Below, piece by piece: positions 16,714 to 25,527 of a stretch of 39,114 nucleotides of DNA. The notes beneath the pieces are model-generated. The model was not told the origin of the DNA, searched no databases, and worked only from the letters and a program-made list of their open reading frames with translations. Both the position numbers and the translations under genes were made by a program. The stretch lies in assembly GCA_015711825.1 (NCBI GenBank), contig JACVJD010000020.1, positions 1 through 39,114 on the forward strand, read 5' to 3'. This stretch comes from Candidatus Solincola daggyaiensis. GTDB lineage: Bacteria > Actinomycetota > Geothermincolia > Geothermincolales > RBG-13-55-18. Within the stretch, counting starts at the first letter, position 1. Each line of letters starts with the position of its first letter.

Positions 16714-19621
16714 GGCCACGCCGCGACCTCGCTACCCTCGCCGCGGAGAGCAGTCCCATGAGCGCGCCGAGCAGAAGCGCCGCCGCGCCCGACCCCTGGC
16801 CGCAAGCGGGGCTGACCTGGAAGGCCTCACGCATGCGCGCACCCACCCCGTCGGGGTTGATGACCACCACGTCGTAGCTTCCCGGCTCGGCCCCGAATAC
16901 CAGGAAGGTGCATCTCAGGAGATCCGGAGAGGGAACGCCGACCCCGAGGCCGTCCATTTGCTTGTCTCCCTTCCTGAGTTTAACCGCCGCGCCGGGCTTG
17001 AACCCGTTCCCGCGCAGCTCCACGGCGACGAAACCCGCGAACTGCGTGACCTGGTTGGGAGCAACGCTCAAGAGGTAAAGAGGGCTGGGGTTGGGGGTGA
17101 CCGAGAACCCTCCGGCCAGGAGCGACACGTTGCCGCCGGTATCGGTGACCACCACGTGGTAGACGCCTTCCCAGGCGTCGTAGAGCTCAAAGGAGCAGGT
17201 CATGTGCTGCGCAGAATCGACGGTGGTGGAAGCGGCGTCCAGAGCGTATCCCGACGTCGCCTCTCGCAGGGAGGCCTTCATGCCCGGCTGGAAGCCGCTT
17301 CCATGTATGCCCACGGTGACCGTCGTTCCCTGCCTCCCCTCTCGGGGTTCGACCGCGTCCACGCGTACGGGGTTCTCGAGCACCGTGAAGCCTGCGGGCA
17401 GCCTGGCCTCCTCCCCGCCGGGGTTGGCGAGCACCACGTCATAGGTTCCCGGAGGCGCTTCAACCAGGTCCAGCAGGCAGTGCACGCGGTCGTCGCCGTC
17501 GGGCCAGGCGGAGACGGGAAGGCTCGAGCTATCGTTTTCCAGCCTGACCGACAAACCCTCGCGGAAGCCGGCGCAGAAGATATCCGCCTCCACAAGGCCC
17601 CGGTTAAAAGCGCATTCAGGGGCGATGGAGAAGAGGGTCAGCGGCTCGGGTGTGTAAAGCTCCATGCCCCCTTCGAGCACGCAACGCTGCCAGTCGTAGG
17701 TGTTGGTCACCACCACGTCGTAGAGTCCCGCGTCGTACTTGGGGAAGTCGCTGAGATCCAGCCTGAATTCGATGCGGGTGGGGGAGACTATGGTGTAGTC
17801 GTCGATGGGCACGCTGCGATGATCCCCCCACAGCTCCACGATGCAGGAATCGCTGAAATGGGAGCCGGTGAGGGCGATGTCGGTGGTCTCCTTGATGAGG
17901 GCGCGCGAGGGCTCCACGGCGGCTATCTCCGGGGGCCACAGGTCGAGCCAGGCATCGAGCTTTATGCGGTTGCCGGGTTTGGGATAGACGACATCTGCGG
18001 AGGCGAAATCCGGCTTGTCCGCGTGCCATTCCGTGCGGTACACGTCCCCGGGGTCGAAGAACTCCACTTTGCATCGGTAGATCGCCGATTCCGACTCCAA
18101 GCGGTATTCTCCGTTCTCGTCCGTAAAGGCGGTTTCCAGGAGATCGCCCTCAAGGTCGAATAGGGAAACCCTTATGCCTTCGCTGTGGGTGACGTACCCG
18201 GCGTGCGCCACGGTGCCCTCGATCACCGTCGTCTCCTCGACGCAAAAGGTCGCGGGGTTGGAGACGCCGCCGCCGGTGACCACCGTCACCTCCAGCGGTC
18301 CGGGGGCGACGCCGTCCGGCACCACACACACTATCTCCTCTTCCGACCAGGAAACTACGGGCGCGCTGAGCTCCCCGAAGCGAACGGCGCAGAAGGGTTG
18401 GCGTTCGCCGAAATCGCTCCCCGCAATGGTAGCGGTGTCTCCGGCCATCCCCGAGGAGGGGGAGAGGGCCTCGATATGCGGCGCGCGTTCCCATCCTCCG
18501 TTGGCGGTATGCATGACGTAGCCGTGCCCGTACTGTCCGAGGTTGGTGGGGTCGCATCCGCTCGCCCATGCCGCCAGCGCGCCGGCGGCGGAGATGTCGG
18601 TAAGGGTAGCGGGCGCCTCCGCCTGCGCCGTCCAAGAGGCCCCGCCGTCGTCGCTCCTGTATATACCGTTAAAACCATGCAAGGGATAAGCCGCCAGCCA
18701 CGCGGTTTCGCCGTCGATGGCTTCGATGCTCCCGCTTGAGTAATTCCAGGGCCCCAGGGAGGTGGGGTGGACGATCCAGCTTTCTCCCCCGTCTGGGGAG
18801 CGGCGGATCTCGGTGCGGGACTCAAGGGGCGCGGAGAGGTCGGCGCGCAGAGAGGCCACCCACAGGTTAAGGGAATCGGGCGCGGACAACTTGTAATAAG
18901 CGTATCCATCCTCGCCGTATTCCTGCCAGTTGCTTCCGCCGTCCACGGTTTTCATGAGCCGCCCCGCCACCGCGGCAGGAACCGGAGGCCAGACCATCCC
19001 GGGGGAGAAGAAACCCCCCGACGCCCAGCAGGTCCGCTCGTCCACGGCGGATACGTCGGTCATGGGGCAGGGGATGCCCGAGGCCTGCGCTTCCCAGCTT
19101 GCGCCTCCGTCTCCGGTCTTCACGATGAAGCCGTTAAAGCTCGTTCCCGATGTGGTGGAATAGCCCACCGCCCAGCAGGTCCGCTCGTCCACGGCGGAGA
19201 TGCCCGTGACGTAATAGCCGTCGGCGGCGATCTTCACCTCCCAGGAGGAGCCCCCGTTTTCCGTTTTGAGGATGCAGCCGTATCCGCCGGCCCAGCACAC
19301 CTCGTCGCTTATGGCGGAGGCGCAGGTGAGGATGGTGGGGAACTCCGGGTAGGAAGGCGTCCAGGACTCGCCCCCGTCCGTGGTCCTGAGCGCGAGGGCC
19401 CGCGGGGCATCTCCCGTCGTCCGCCCCACCGCCCAGCAGGTCCGCTCATCCACGGCCGAGACTGCGAAGACGCTGACCTCGTCGTCCTGGTACTGCACAT
19501 ACCATCCCCGCGCGCCGCCGGCTCGCGCCTTCTCCGGTGCCCGTAAGGAAAGCGGCAACAAGGCGACCAGAAGCGACACCAGAAGAACCGACGAGGTCAG
19601 AAAGGCCCCTTTCCTCACCAT
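16703..19621 (-). CDS. Secreted Asp-box (Ycf48-like) and TIG-repeat protein with C-terminal sorting-like tail
   Basis: The 972-residue protein begins at MVRKGAFLTSSVLLVSLLVALL, a typical signal peptide. The first ~430 residues form a beta-propeller-like region with six Asp-box motifs (for example TTDGGESW, TENGGSSW, TGDGGASW) and the repeated phrase SAVDERTCWAVG. Five IPT/TIG-like Ig domains follow, each starting like ALSPSSG, AVEPSRA or SVAPNQV, interrupted by a carboxypeptidase-regulatory-like domain (IEGTVAHAGY…TDENGEYRL). The end, CGQGSGAAALLLGALMGLL then RSRR, has motif, hydrophobic helix and basic end, as in C-terminal sorting signals. It probably sits at the cell surface; ligand unknown. 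The track's longer N-terminus reads through repeat DNA upstream of the signal peptide and is rejected. Confidence 0.85.
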   Translation of the reverse strand: MVRKGAFLTSSVLLVSLLVALLPLSLRAPEKARAGGARGWYVQYQDDEVSVFAVSAVDERTCWAVGRTTGDAPRALALRTTDGGESWTPSYPEFPTILTCASAISDEVCWAGGYGCILKTENGGSSWEVKIAADGYYVTGISAVDERTCWAVGYSTTSGTSFNGFIVKTGDGGASWEAQASGIPCPMTDVSAVDERTCWASGGFFSPGMVWPPVPAAVAGRLMKTVDGGSNWQEYGEDGYAYYKLSAPDSLNLWVASLRADLSAPLESRTEIRRSPDGGESWIVHPTSLGPWNYSSGSIEAIDGETAWLAAYPLHGFNGIYRSDDGGASWTAQAEAPATLTDISAAGALAAWASGCDPTNLGQYGHGYVMHTANGGWERAPHIEALSPSSGMAGDTATIAGSDFGERQPFCAVRFGELSAPVVSWSEEEIVCVVPDGVAPGPLEVTVVTGGGVSNPATFCVEETTVIEGTVAHAGYVTHSEGIRVSLFDLEGDLLETAFTDENGEYRLESESAIYRCKVEFFDPGDVYRTEWHADKPDFASADVVYPKPGNRIKLDAWLDLWPPEIAAVEPSRALIKETTDIALTGSHFSDSCIVELWGDHRSVPIDDYTIVSPTRIEFRLDLSDFPKYDAGLYDVVVTNTYDWQRCVLEGGMELYTPEPLTLFSIAPECAFNRGLVEADIFCAGFREGLSVRLENDSSSLPVSAWPDGDDRVHCLLDLVEAPPGTYDVVLANPGGEEARLPAGFTVLENPVRVDAVEPREGRQGTTVTVGIHGSGFQPGMKASLREATSGYALDAASTTVDSAQHMTCSFELYDAWEGVYHVVVTDTGGNVSLLAGGFSVTPNPSPLYLLSVAPNQVTQFAGFVAVELRGNGFKPGAAVKLRKGDKQMDGLGVGVPSPDLLRCTFLVFGAEPGSYDVVVINPDGVGARMREAFQVSPACGQGSGAAALLLGALMGLLSAARVARSRRGLMR

Positions 19622-19704
19622 CTCATGCCACCCCCCTATCTCTGCCACACATTTGCACTTACGAAAAACGCGAAGGCGCACGCGTCTTGAACCGCGCCTC
19701 ATAC

Positions 19705-19839
19705 CCTCTGGCCCTCGGGACGCAATCCGCCCGTTCCCTTCGGCCTTCCCCGAAGCCGATCTCCGTGCGCCTGCGGCCGCGCGCCTCGAATCCTCTTGCC
19801 CTCGGGACGCAATCCGCCCTCTCCCGTCGGCCTTCCCCG
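19705..19839. repeat. Two 48-bp imperfect direct repeats
   Basis: Copies at 19705–19752 and 19792–19839 share 44 of 48 bases, including the invariant core CTCGGGACGCAATCCGCCC and the end CGGCCTTCCCCG. The period is 87 bases. Similarity continues weakly upstream of each copy (GCGCCTC). They lie 84–218 bases upstream of the start of the minus-strand secreted-protein gene. Confidence 0.85.
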
Positions 19840-20049
19840 GGTGCCGAGAAGATGTGGCATAAGAGCGCGAGAAAGGCAACCGGCGTATTGAAGGCCGCTA
19901 TCATCCCACGCGGCGTTCGCCCCCCTTTATCCGCCCGGTATCCGGAAAGCGCTTGACTGGCGCAAAACGGCGATGAGGCATATAAAGCTGAAAGCCCCAT
20001 AACCCCGCACCATGAAAACGTGAGCACGAACATACCGGCAATTTGTATA

Positions 20050-20077
20050 TACCGAACGGTAGCATACGGTTGACCGT
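20050..20077. promoter_or_regulatory. Pair of CGGT-type palindromes, TetR-like operator
   Basis: TACCGAACGGTA (20050–20061) is a perfect 5-2-5 palindrome. Five bases later ACGGTTGACCGT (20066–20077) is another 5-2-5 palindrome sharing the half site CGGT/ACCG. The first is very like known TetR/AcrR-family operators. No TetR-type gene is in the window. Confidence 0.45.
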
Positions 20078-20306
20078 GAGTCAAACGCGGCCTTTTCTCC
20101 CTTGCCGTCTGGAAAGAGAGGGCACGACACTAGGCTTCCGCTAAAGGTGATAAAGGGGATAAAGGGGATGGTGGCGAGGTCGCCGTGGCGGAGGAAGGCG
20201 TCCTGCCGGGTCGAGAACCGTCCCGGGGGCTACGGGAAGGCCAAGTGGCGAGGTAGAGCGAATGATAGAATGGTCATAAAAAGCCGGCGGACTTATCGGG
20301 GGCGCA

Positions 20307-21269
20307 GTGGAATACATGGTCTTCGGAGACGGATGGCTGGGCGAGGTGATAAGCGCCGCGGGGGTGTCCCGAGAGATCAGGGAGAAGGTGCGCTCCCGTA
20401 TGTCATCCCTGGATAAAAAGGGAAAAGGGGGCCTGGCGGCGGAATGGAGAGGCATCGACGGTATGCTGCGAGAGGGGAGGACGGGAGAGGCGCTGGAACG
20501 GGCCCTGGGCAGCGTGGCCAGAGTGGCGGAAGGGCTGCGGGAAGTGCTTGGCGACGACGCGGCGGCGCTGGAGCGGCCGTTCAGCCCCTTTCTCATAAGG
20601 GGCAGGGAGGTGAGGGCGGTGCTTTACCCTCCCAAAGACCTGCGCGAGCTGACGCGGTCACGTGACGAGCTGGAGGAAATGCGCGCCCTGGAGCTCATAA
20701 ACGACGCCCGGCGCCTGCTGGCGAGCTGGGAGGCGGAGGCATGGGGGGAGAAAGCGCGCGCGCTCATACCCCGCCTGGAGGTCGACGCGGAGGGTTTGCG
20801 CAGAACCTATGCGGAGCTGCCGGGAGAGGACGGCCTCGAGGGGGAGGATTTCGAGAAGGAGATGGAGCTGGCGGACCGCTTCGCCACCATGGCCACGCGC
20901 TTTGCCCGCGACCTCATGAAGCTGCACTCCCTCAACGCCTGCAATCCCGAGGTGCGCCGGCGCTTCGAGATCCTCTGGGGCAACGTCGTCCGGCTGGAGG
21001 AGGACGGCGAGGTGCAAGCGGCGGCCCTGGAGGCTCTGCAGGTGCTGGAGGAGGCATTGGAGCTGGCGGGCATGGGGGGCGGCGAGACCCTGGAGAAGAT
21101 CGACATGCTCAATGACTTCTTCGGCGAGGTGGATGATTTAAGGGGCGCCGTCTACCGGCTAACCGACGTTTCCCGCGATGCGGGGGAGAGCGTCGGCATG
21201 GAGGAGGGGCGCGGCTATATCGAGGCCATCCGCCGGGCGCTGTCGGACATGGATCTCAACCCGGCATGA
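20307..21269 (+). CDS. Uncharacterised helical protein
   Basis: I do not recognise this 320-residue protein. It has no signal peptide or membrane segment and is rich in Glu, Arg, Leu and Ala with long predicted helices, so it is probably cytosolic and coiled-coil-like. The phrases FSPFLIRGREVRAVLYPPKDL and FATMATRFARDLMKLHSLNACNPEVRRRFEILW are the most distinctive. The start is uncertain: GTG at 20307 or ATG at 20316, neither with a strong ribosome site. Good codon use over the full length and absence of an alternative frame support coding. It stands alone between two long gaps. Confidence 0.72.
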   Translation: MEYMVFGDGWLGEVISAAGVSREIREKVRSRMSSLDKKGKGGLAAEWRGIDGMLREGRTGEALERALGSVARVAEGLREVLGDDAAALERPFSPFLIRGREVRAVLYPPKDLRELTRSRDELEEMRALELINDARRLLASWEAEAWGEKARALIPRLEVDAEGLRRTYAELPGEDGLEGEDFEKEMELADRFATMATRFARDLMKLHSLNACNPEVRRRFEILWGNVVRLEEDGEVQAAALEALQVLEEALELAGMGGGETLEKIDMLNDFFGEVDDLRGAVYRLTDVSRDAGESVGMEEGRGYIEAIRRALSDMDLNPA

Positions 21270-21609
21270 AAAACGCTTTACATCAAAGCCCCTGACGCTT
21301 TAGGCGCCTTAGGCACCGTCCCCGATGCGGTCCGCATGGCATGGTATGTGACTTGGCGATGAGGAGCAGGGGCATTGCCTCCCGCCAGGCCCGAGGGCGG
21401 ACGCGAGGCGGAGGCCGCGCTCCGCTGGTGGTTCGGCAGGGCTGCTTCAAAGCAAGAGCGAGACGGAACGGCGGAGCGTCGGGGCGGGGAAACGCGATGA
21501 TGAACGCGCCGCCCGTAGGCGCTTCCGCGCCTCGCAGCGAGCCCGGCGAGCAAAAGCGGCGCACGGCAGGTGGGCCTGGTGGGGAAACCGCACGCGCTGG
21601 AGGAAGCGG
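21270..21609. other. 340-bp gap before the DHH–CBS–nucleotidyltransferase gene
   Basis: No gene is seen. ACGCTTTA occurs twice, 22 bases apart (21273–21280 and 21295–21302), a spacing of about two helical turns. A 6-1-6 palindrome ATGCGG-T-CCGCAT lies at 21325–21337. Either could bind a regulator. The rest shows no clear structure. Confidence 0.4.
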
Positions 21610-24315
21610 TTGGAAGTGATACTCGGGCACGTGAACGTGGATTTCGACGCCTTCGCCTCCATGGTGGCGGCGAAGAAGCTCTATCCCGAGGCGGTGATGG
21701 TCTTCGCGGGATCGGTGAACCGCAACGTGCGCGAGTTCATCTCCCTCCACGGCGACGTGCTGGAGTTCAAGGACCCCCGCGCCCTGGACGCCGAGGCCAT
21801 AGAGCGTCTCATCGTGGTGGACAACCGCATCGCCGAACGCCTGGGGGAGTTCAAGGACCTCCCGGGGCGCCCCGGCGTGGAGGTCTTCGTTTATGACCAT
21901 CATCCCCCCTCCGAAAAGGACATGCGTGGGGTGAAGGACTACAGCGAGGAGACGGGCGCCACCACCACCGTGCTCTTAAAGATAATCAGGCGCAAAGGCC
22001 TGGCCCTGACCCCCTTCGAGGCCACCCTGTTCGCCCTGGGCATCCACGAGGACACCGGTTCCCTCACCTTCGCGGGGACCACCTACGACGACGCCGAGGC
22101 CCTGGCCTATCTCATGCGCGAGGGCGCCAACCTCAACGTCATCACCCATTTCCTCGGCCCTGCCCTCACCCCCGCCCAGCACGAGCTGATGAAAAGGCTC
22201 CTCGCGGGTCTGGAGACGCGCCGCGTGCGCGGCATACTGGTGGCGCTGGCGAAGGCGAGGATGGAGGAGTACGTGGAGGGGGCATCGGTGGTCGCCGGCA
22301 AGCTCGCGGAGCTTGAGAACCTGGACGTGGTCTTCACCATCAGCGAGATGGCGGGGCGGGTGGTGGTGGTAGGGCTTTCCAGGTTGAACCAGGTGGACGT
22401 GCACGAGGTGCTCTCCGGCCTCGGGGGCGGAGGCCACTCCAAGGCCGGCTCCGCAGTGCTGAAGGGCGCGACCCTTAGGCAGGCCGAGAGGAGACTCCAG
22501 GCCCTCCTGGAGGAGAAGGTGAGGCCCTTGGTCACCGCGGGGGAGATCATGAGCGGCCCCGTGAGGACCATCGGCGAGGACACCCCCATCGCCGAGGCCT
22601 CGCGGCGTATGCAGCGCACCGGCCATACCGCTTTTCCGGTGGTGGACGCCGAAGGCGACCTGGTGGGGATCATCTCCCGCAAGGACCTGGACAAGGCGGG
22701 CCACCACGGACTGGGGCATGCTCCCGTCAAGGGTTTCATGACCCGCGAGCTGGTGAGCGTGGACGAGGGCGCCTCGCTGCTGGAGATACAGGAACTCATG
22801 ACCACCAACGCCATCGGGAGGTTGCCGGTGGTGAGGGGGCGCAAGGTCGTGGGCATAGTGACCCGCAAGGACGTCCTGAGGGCGTTGCACGGCAAGGATT
22901 ATCTGCGCGGGTTCACCGTCCCGGGGCGGGCGGCCGGATTCACCCGCTCGGAGATGATCGAGCTTATGGAGCGGGGACTCCCGGGCGAGGCGCAGAGACT
23001 GCTGCGGGCGATGTCGCGGGTGGCGGAGGAGGAGGGCTTCGAGATATTCCTGGTGGGCGGGGTGGTTAGGGACCTCCTGCTCGGCTATCCCAACCTGGAT
23101 CTCGACGTGGTGGTGGAGGGGGACGGCATAGCCTTCGCGCGCCTCCTGGCGGCGGCGCTCAAGGCCAGGGTCAGGAGCCATCGCAAGTTCGGCACCGCGG
23201 TGGTCATCTTGCCCACGGGACGCAGGATAGACGTGGCCTCGGCGCGCACGGAGTTCTACGAGCGCCCGGCCGCGCTGCCCACGGTGGAGATGTCCTCCAT
23301 CAGGCAGGACCTCTATCGCAGGGATTTCACCATCAACACCATGGCGGTGGCTCTGACCGGAGACCGCTTCGGCGAGCTGCTGGATTATTTCGGGGGGATG
23401 CGCGATCTGGAGAGGCGGCAGGTGCGCATCCTCCACAACCTCAGTTTCGTCGAGGATCCCACGCGCATCTTCCGCGCCGTGCGTTTTGAGCAGCGATACG
23501 GCTTCCAGCTCGAGCGGCAGACGGAGATGCTGGCGCGACGCGCGGTGGAGATGGAGATCGTGGGAGAGCTCACCAACGCCAGGGTGCGCGACGAGCTCAT
23601 CGACATCTTCTCCGAACCCTGCCCCCTGCCCTACCGGGCCGTGGAACGCCTGCGCGACCTTGGGGCGCTCAGGGTCCTGCACCCGGACCTCGAGGTGACC
23701 AGGGCGATGGGAGAGCGATTCCGCCGCCTCGAAAAGCACCTCTCTGAGGCCATGGAGCTGGCGGGAGAGGGGGCGAAGAAATGGATCCCCTCCCTGGCGG
23801 CTATGCTGGGAGAGCTTCCCGCACGCGAGGCGGAGAAATGGTGCCATCAAATGCGCTTCCGGCGCGAGGACGCGGAAGCCATCATGCAGTGCCTGGAAAG
23901 GGTGCCCGGCGCAATCGAGGCGCTGAGGGAAGGCAAGGCGGCGCCCAGCGAGGCGGCGCATCTCCTTGACCCCATGAGCGGCGAGGCCGTAGCATATCTC
24001 TATGTGCTCGGAGGCCCGGGCGTGCGTAAAAGCGTGGAGATGTACGTGAATATATGGAAGAATATTCCATTAGAGATAAGCGGGCATGACCTCTCGGCCA
24101 TGGGCCTGAAGCCCTCGCGGGCGTATGGCGCCATCCTGGCGCGGGTGCGGGACGAGAAGCTGGACGGCAGGGTGAGGGGCAGGGACGAGGAGCTGGCCCT
24201 GGCGCGACGGCTGGCATTCGGGAGTCGGGATAACGGCGCCGCCGGCCTCGCGGGGGAAGGCGGCGAAGGGCCGACGCGGGGCCGCGGGGCGGATGACGGG
24301 AGCCGAGAGCGATGA
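21610..24315 (+). CDS. DHH phosphoesterase – CBS pair – tRNA nucleotidyltransferase fusion
   Basis: This 901-residue protein joins three modules. Residues about 1–310 are a DHH/DHHA1 phosphoesterase: HVNVDFDAFAS, IVVDNR, VYDHHPP, HEDTGSLTF and the DHHA1 GGGGH in LGGGGHSKAG. Residues about 315–440 are two CBS domains (AGEIMSGPVRTIGEDTPI, then VKGFMTRELVSVDEG), which usually sense adenosine nucleotides. From about 470 on is a class II tRNA nucleotidyltransferase with GGVVRDLLLG, LDLDVVVEGD, RRDFTINTMA and EDPTRIFRAVRF. It probably adds A or CCA to tRNA 3' ends; which one cannot be told by eye. The TTG at 21610 follows GGAGGA by five bases; a GTG two codons later is an alternative. The stop overlaps the next start. 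Confidence 0.9.
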   Translation: MEVILGHVNVDFDAFASMVAAKKLYPEAVMVFAGSVNRNVREFISLHGDVLEFKDPRALDAEAIERLIVVDNRIAERLGEFKDLPGRPGVEVFVYDHHPPSEKDMRGVKDYSEETGATTTVLLKIIRRKGLALTPFEATLFALGIHEDTGSLTFAGTTYDDAEALAYLMREGANLNVITHFLGPALTPAQHELMKRLLAGLETRRVRGILVALAKARMEEYVEGASVVAGKLAELENLDVVFTISEMAGRVVVVGLSRLNQVDVHEVLSGLGGGGHSKAGSAVLKGATLRQAERRLQALLEEKVRPLVTAGEIMSGPVRTIGEDTPIAEASRRMQRTGHTAFPVVDAEGDLVGIISRKDLDKAGHHGLGHAPVKGFMTRELVSVDEGASLLEIQELMTTNAIGRLPVVRGRKVVGIVTRKDVLRALHGKDYLRGFTVPGRAAGFTRSEMIELMERGLPGEAQRLLRAMSRVAEEEGFEIFLVGGVVRDLLLGYPNLDLDVVVEGDGIAFARLLAAALKARVRSHRKFGTAVVILPTGRRIDVASARTEFYERPAALPTVEMSSIRQDLYRRDFTINTMAVALTGDRFGELLDYFGGMRDLERRQVRILHNLSFVEDPTRIFRAVRFEQRYGFQLERQTEMLARRAVEMEIVGELTNARVRDELIDIFSEPCPLPYRAVERLRDLGALRVLHPDLEVTRAMGERFRRLEKHLSEAMELAGEGAKKWIPSLAAMLGELPAREAEKWCHQMRFRREDAEAIMQCLERVPGAIEALREGKAAPSEAAHLLDPMSGEAVAYLYVLGGPGVRKSVEMYVNIWKNIPLEISGHDLSAMGLKPSRAYGAILARVRDEKLDGRVRGRDEELALARRLAFGSRDNGAAGLAGEGGEGPTRGRGADDGSRER

Positions 24316-24968
24316 GCGATCTGGAGCGCGCCGTTTACATGCTGGTGGGCCTGATCATCGGGGTCATCGTGCACGAATACATGCACGGCTACGTGGCCTA
24401 CCGCATGGGGGACACCACGGCGAAGCGGGCGGGGCGCCTGACCCTGGATCCCCTGGCGCATATCGACCCCTTCGGCACGGTCATCCTTCCGGGCATACTC
24501 CTGCTCATGAGCATCATGGGCTACGGCACCTTTATCATCGGCTACGCCAAGCCGGTGCCCATCAATCCCTTTCTCTTCCGCAAGCCCAGGGGGATCATCT
24601 GGGTATCGCTGGCGGGCCCTTTGTCCAATCTCGCCCTGGGAGTGCTCTTCATAGGGGTCATACGCCTGCTGGTCGCCTTCGAAGGCGGCGCGGTCCTGGA
24701 CAAGATCATCTACACCTGCCTTTTCATCTCCTACATCAATATCCTCCTCTTCGTCTTCAACCTCGTTCCCATACCTCCCCTGGACGGCTCACGGGTGGTG
24801 GGGTATTTCCTGCGCGGCGACGCCAGGCGCTTCTACCAGTCCATGGAGCCCTACGGGTTCTTTATCGTGCTCCTGCTGGTGATGGCCTTCGGTTTCCTGC
24901 TCTCGCGGGCGGTGGGCGGGGTGGCCAACCTCATCATGCGCGCCTTCGGCCTGGGGAGCGTCTTCTGA
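24312..24968 (+). CDS. M50-family (site-2 protease-like) membrane metalloprotease
   Basis: The 218-residue membrane protein has the zinc motif HEYMH in GVIVHEYMHGYVAYRMGD and the third ligand region NLVPIPPLDGSRVV, matching the NPxPPLDG pattern of the M50B/YwhC branch. Hydrophobic segments flank both motifs (about five in all). Such enzymes cleave membrane-embedded substrates; no substrate is suggested here. The ATG overlaps the previous stop (ATGA), so expression is coupled to the tRNA nucleotidyltransferase fusion. Confidence 0.9.
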   Translation: MSDLERAVYMLVGLIIGVIVHEYMHGYVAYRMGDTTAKRAGRLTLDPLAHIDPFGTVILPGILLLMSIMGYGTFIIGYAKPVPINPFLFRKPRGIIWVSLAGPLSNLALGVLFIGVIRLLVAFEGGAVLDKIIYTCLFISYINILLFVFNLVPIPPLDGSRVVGYFLRGDARRFYQSMEPYGFFIVLLLVMAFGFLLSRAVGGVANLIMRAFGLGSVF

Positions 24969-24984
24969 GCGGGGGCCTCGGGAC

Positions 24985-25527
24985 ATGAACACCTGGCGCA
25001 ACCTGCCGGGGAAGGCACTGGTGACCGCGTACGCGCTGCGCCCGCGCCTGCGCTTAAGGGCCGGAGAGGCGGCGGCGGTTCTTTCGCAGGGCGAAAGGGA
25101 GCTCTTTCTGGGCATGAAACGCTATGACCTCGCCCATTCCCTGGCGGTGGCAGACCGCCTGCGAGACGACCCCCCCTTATACCGCGCCGCCCTGCTGCAT
25201 GACGCCGGCAAGCTCCCGTCGGAACTGGGGCTGTCCACCCGCTGGCTCTACACCGCCCTGGAGCTGACGGCGCCACGCTTTCTACGGCGGCTATGCGGCA
25301 GGGCGGAGCGAAAGGCCGAGGGCGAGGGGGCGGTGGAGCGCATGCGCAGCCTGCCGCGCGGCCTCTGGAGGGGTCTCTACGTGCAGTCCCATCACGGGGA
25401 GATAGCCGCGGAGTTGTTACGGGGGCTGGGAAGCGAGGAGGAGCTGGTGCGCCTCGTGGGGGGTCACCAGGGAAGGCCGGCGGACGTACGGGCCGCCCGG
25501 CTGCGAGAGGCCGACGATTCCCGTTGA
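24985..25527 (+). CDS. HD-domain protein
   Basis: The 180-residue protein carries an HD-type metal site: an upstream His in YDLAHSLAVADRL and the HD pair in ALLHDAGKLPSE. HD proteins are usually phosphohydrolases acting on nucleotides or signalling nucleotides. A later His in QSHHGEIAAELLRGLG may complete the site. The gene lies 16 bases after the M50 gene and ends 308 bases before trpS. Substrate is unknown. Confidence 0.8.
   Translation: MNTWRNLPGKALVTAYALRPRLRLRAGEAAAVLSQGERELFLGMKRYDLAHSLAVADRLRDDPPLYRAALLHDAGKLPSELGLSTRWLYTALELTAPRFLRRLCGRAERKAEGEGAVERMRSLPRGLWRGLYVQSHHGEIAAELLRGLGSEEELVRLVGGHQGRPADVRAARLREADDSR

Larger units (their letters stand above)
19622..20306. other. 685-bp divergent gap with direct repeats and operator-like palindromes
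   Basis: This gap separates the minus-strand secreted protein from the next plus-strand gene, so it should hold both promoters. It contains two 48-bp direct repeats (19705–19839), a pair of TetR-type palindromes (20050–20077), and a short GATAAAGGG tandem near 20147. ORFs in the track here have repeat-derived, low-complexity Arg-rich translations and are not convincing. Confidence 0.5.

Noticed and set aside
19622-19879. 86-residue N-terminal extension of the secreted protein
   Set aside because: It lies upstream of a clean signal peptide and is translated repeat DNA rich in Arg and Gly.
21976-23961. 661-residue minus-strand ORF (likewise 1281–3020, 9085–10527, 14665–16152 and 29711–31345)
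   Set aside because: Shadow frames of well-recognised plus-strand genes in high-GC DNA; translations are His/Arg/Pro-rich with no domain.
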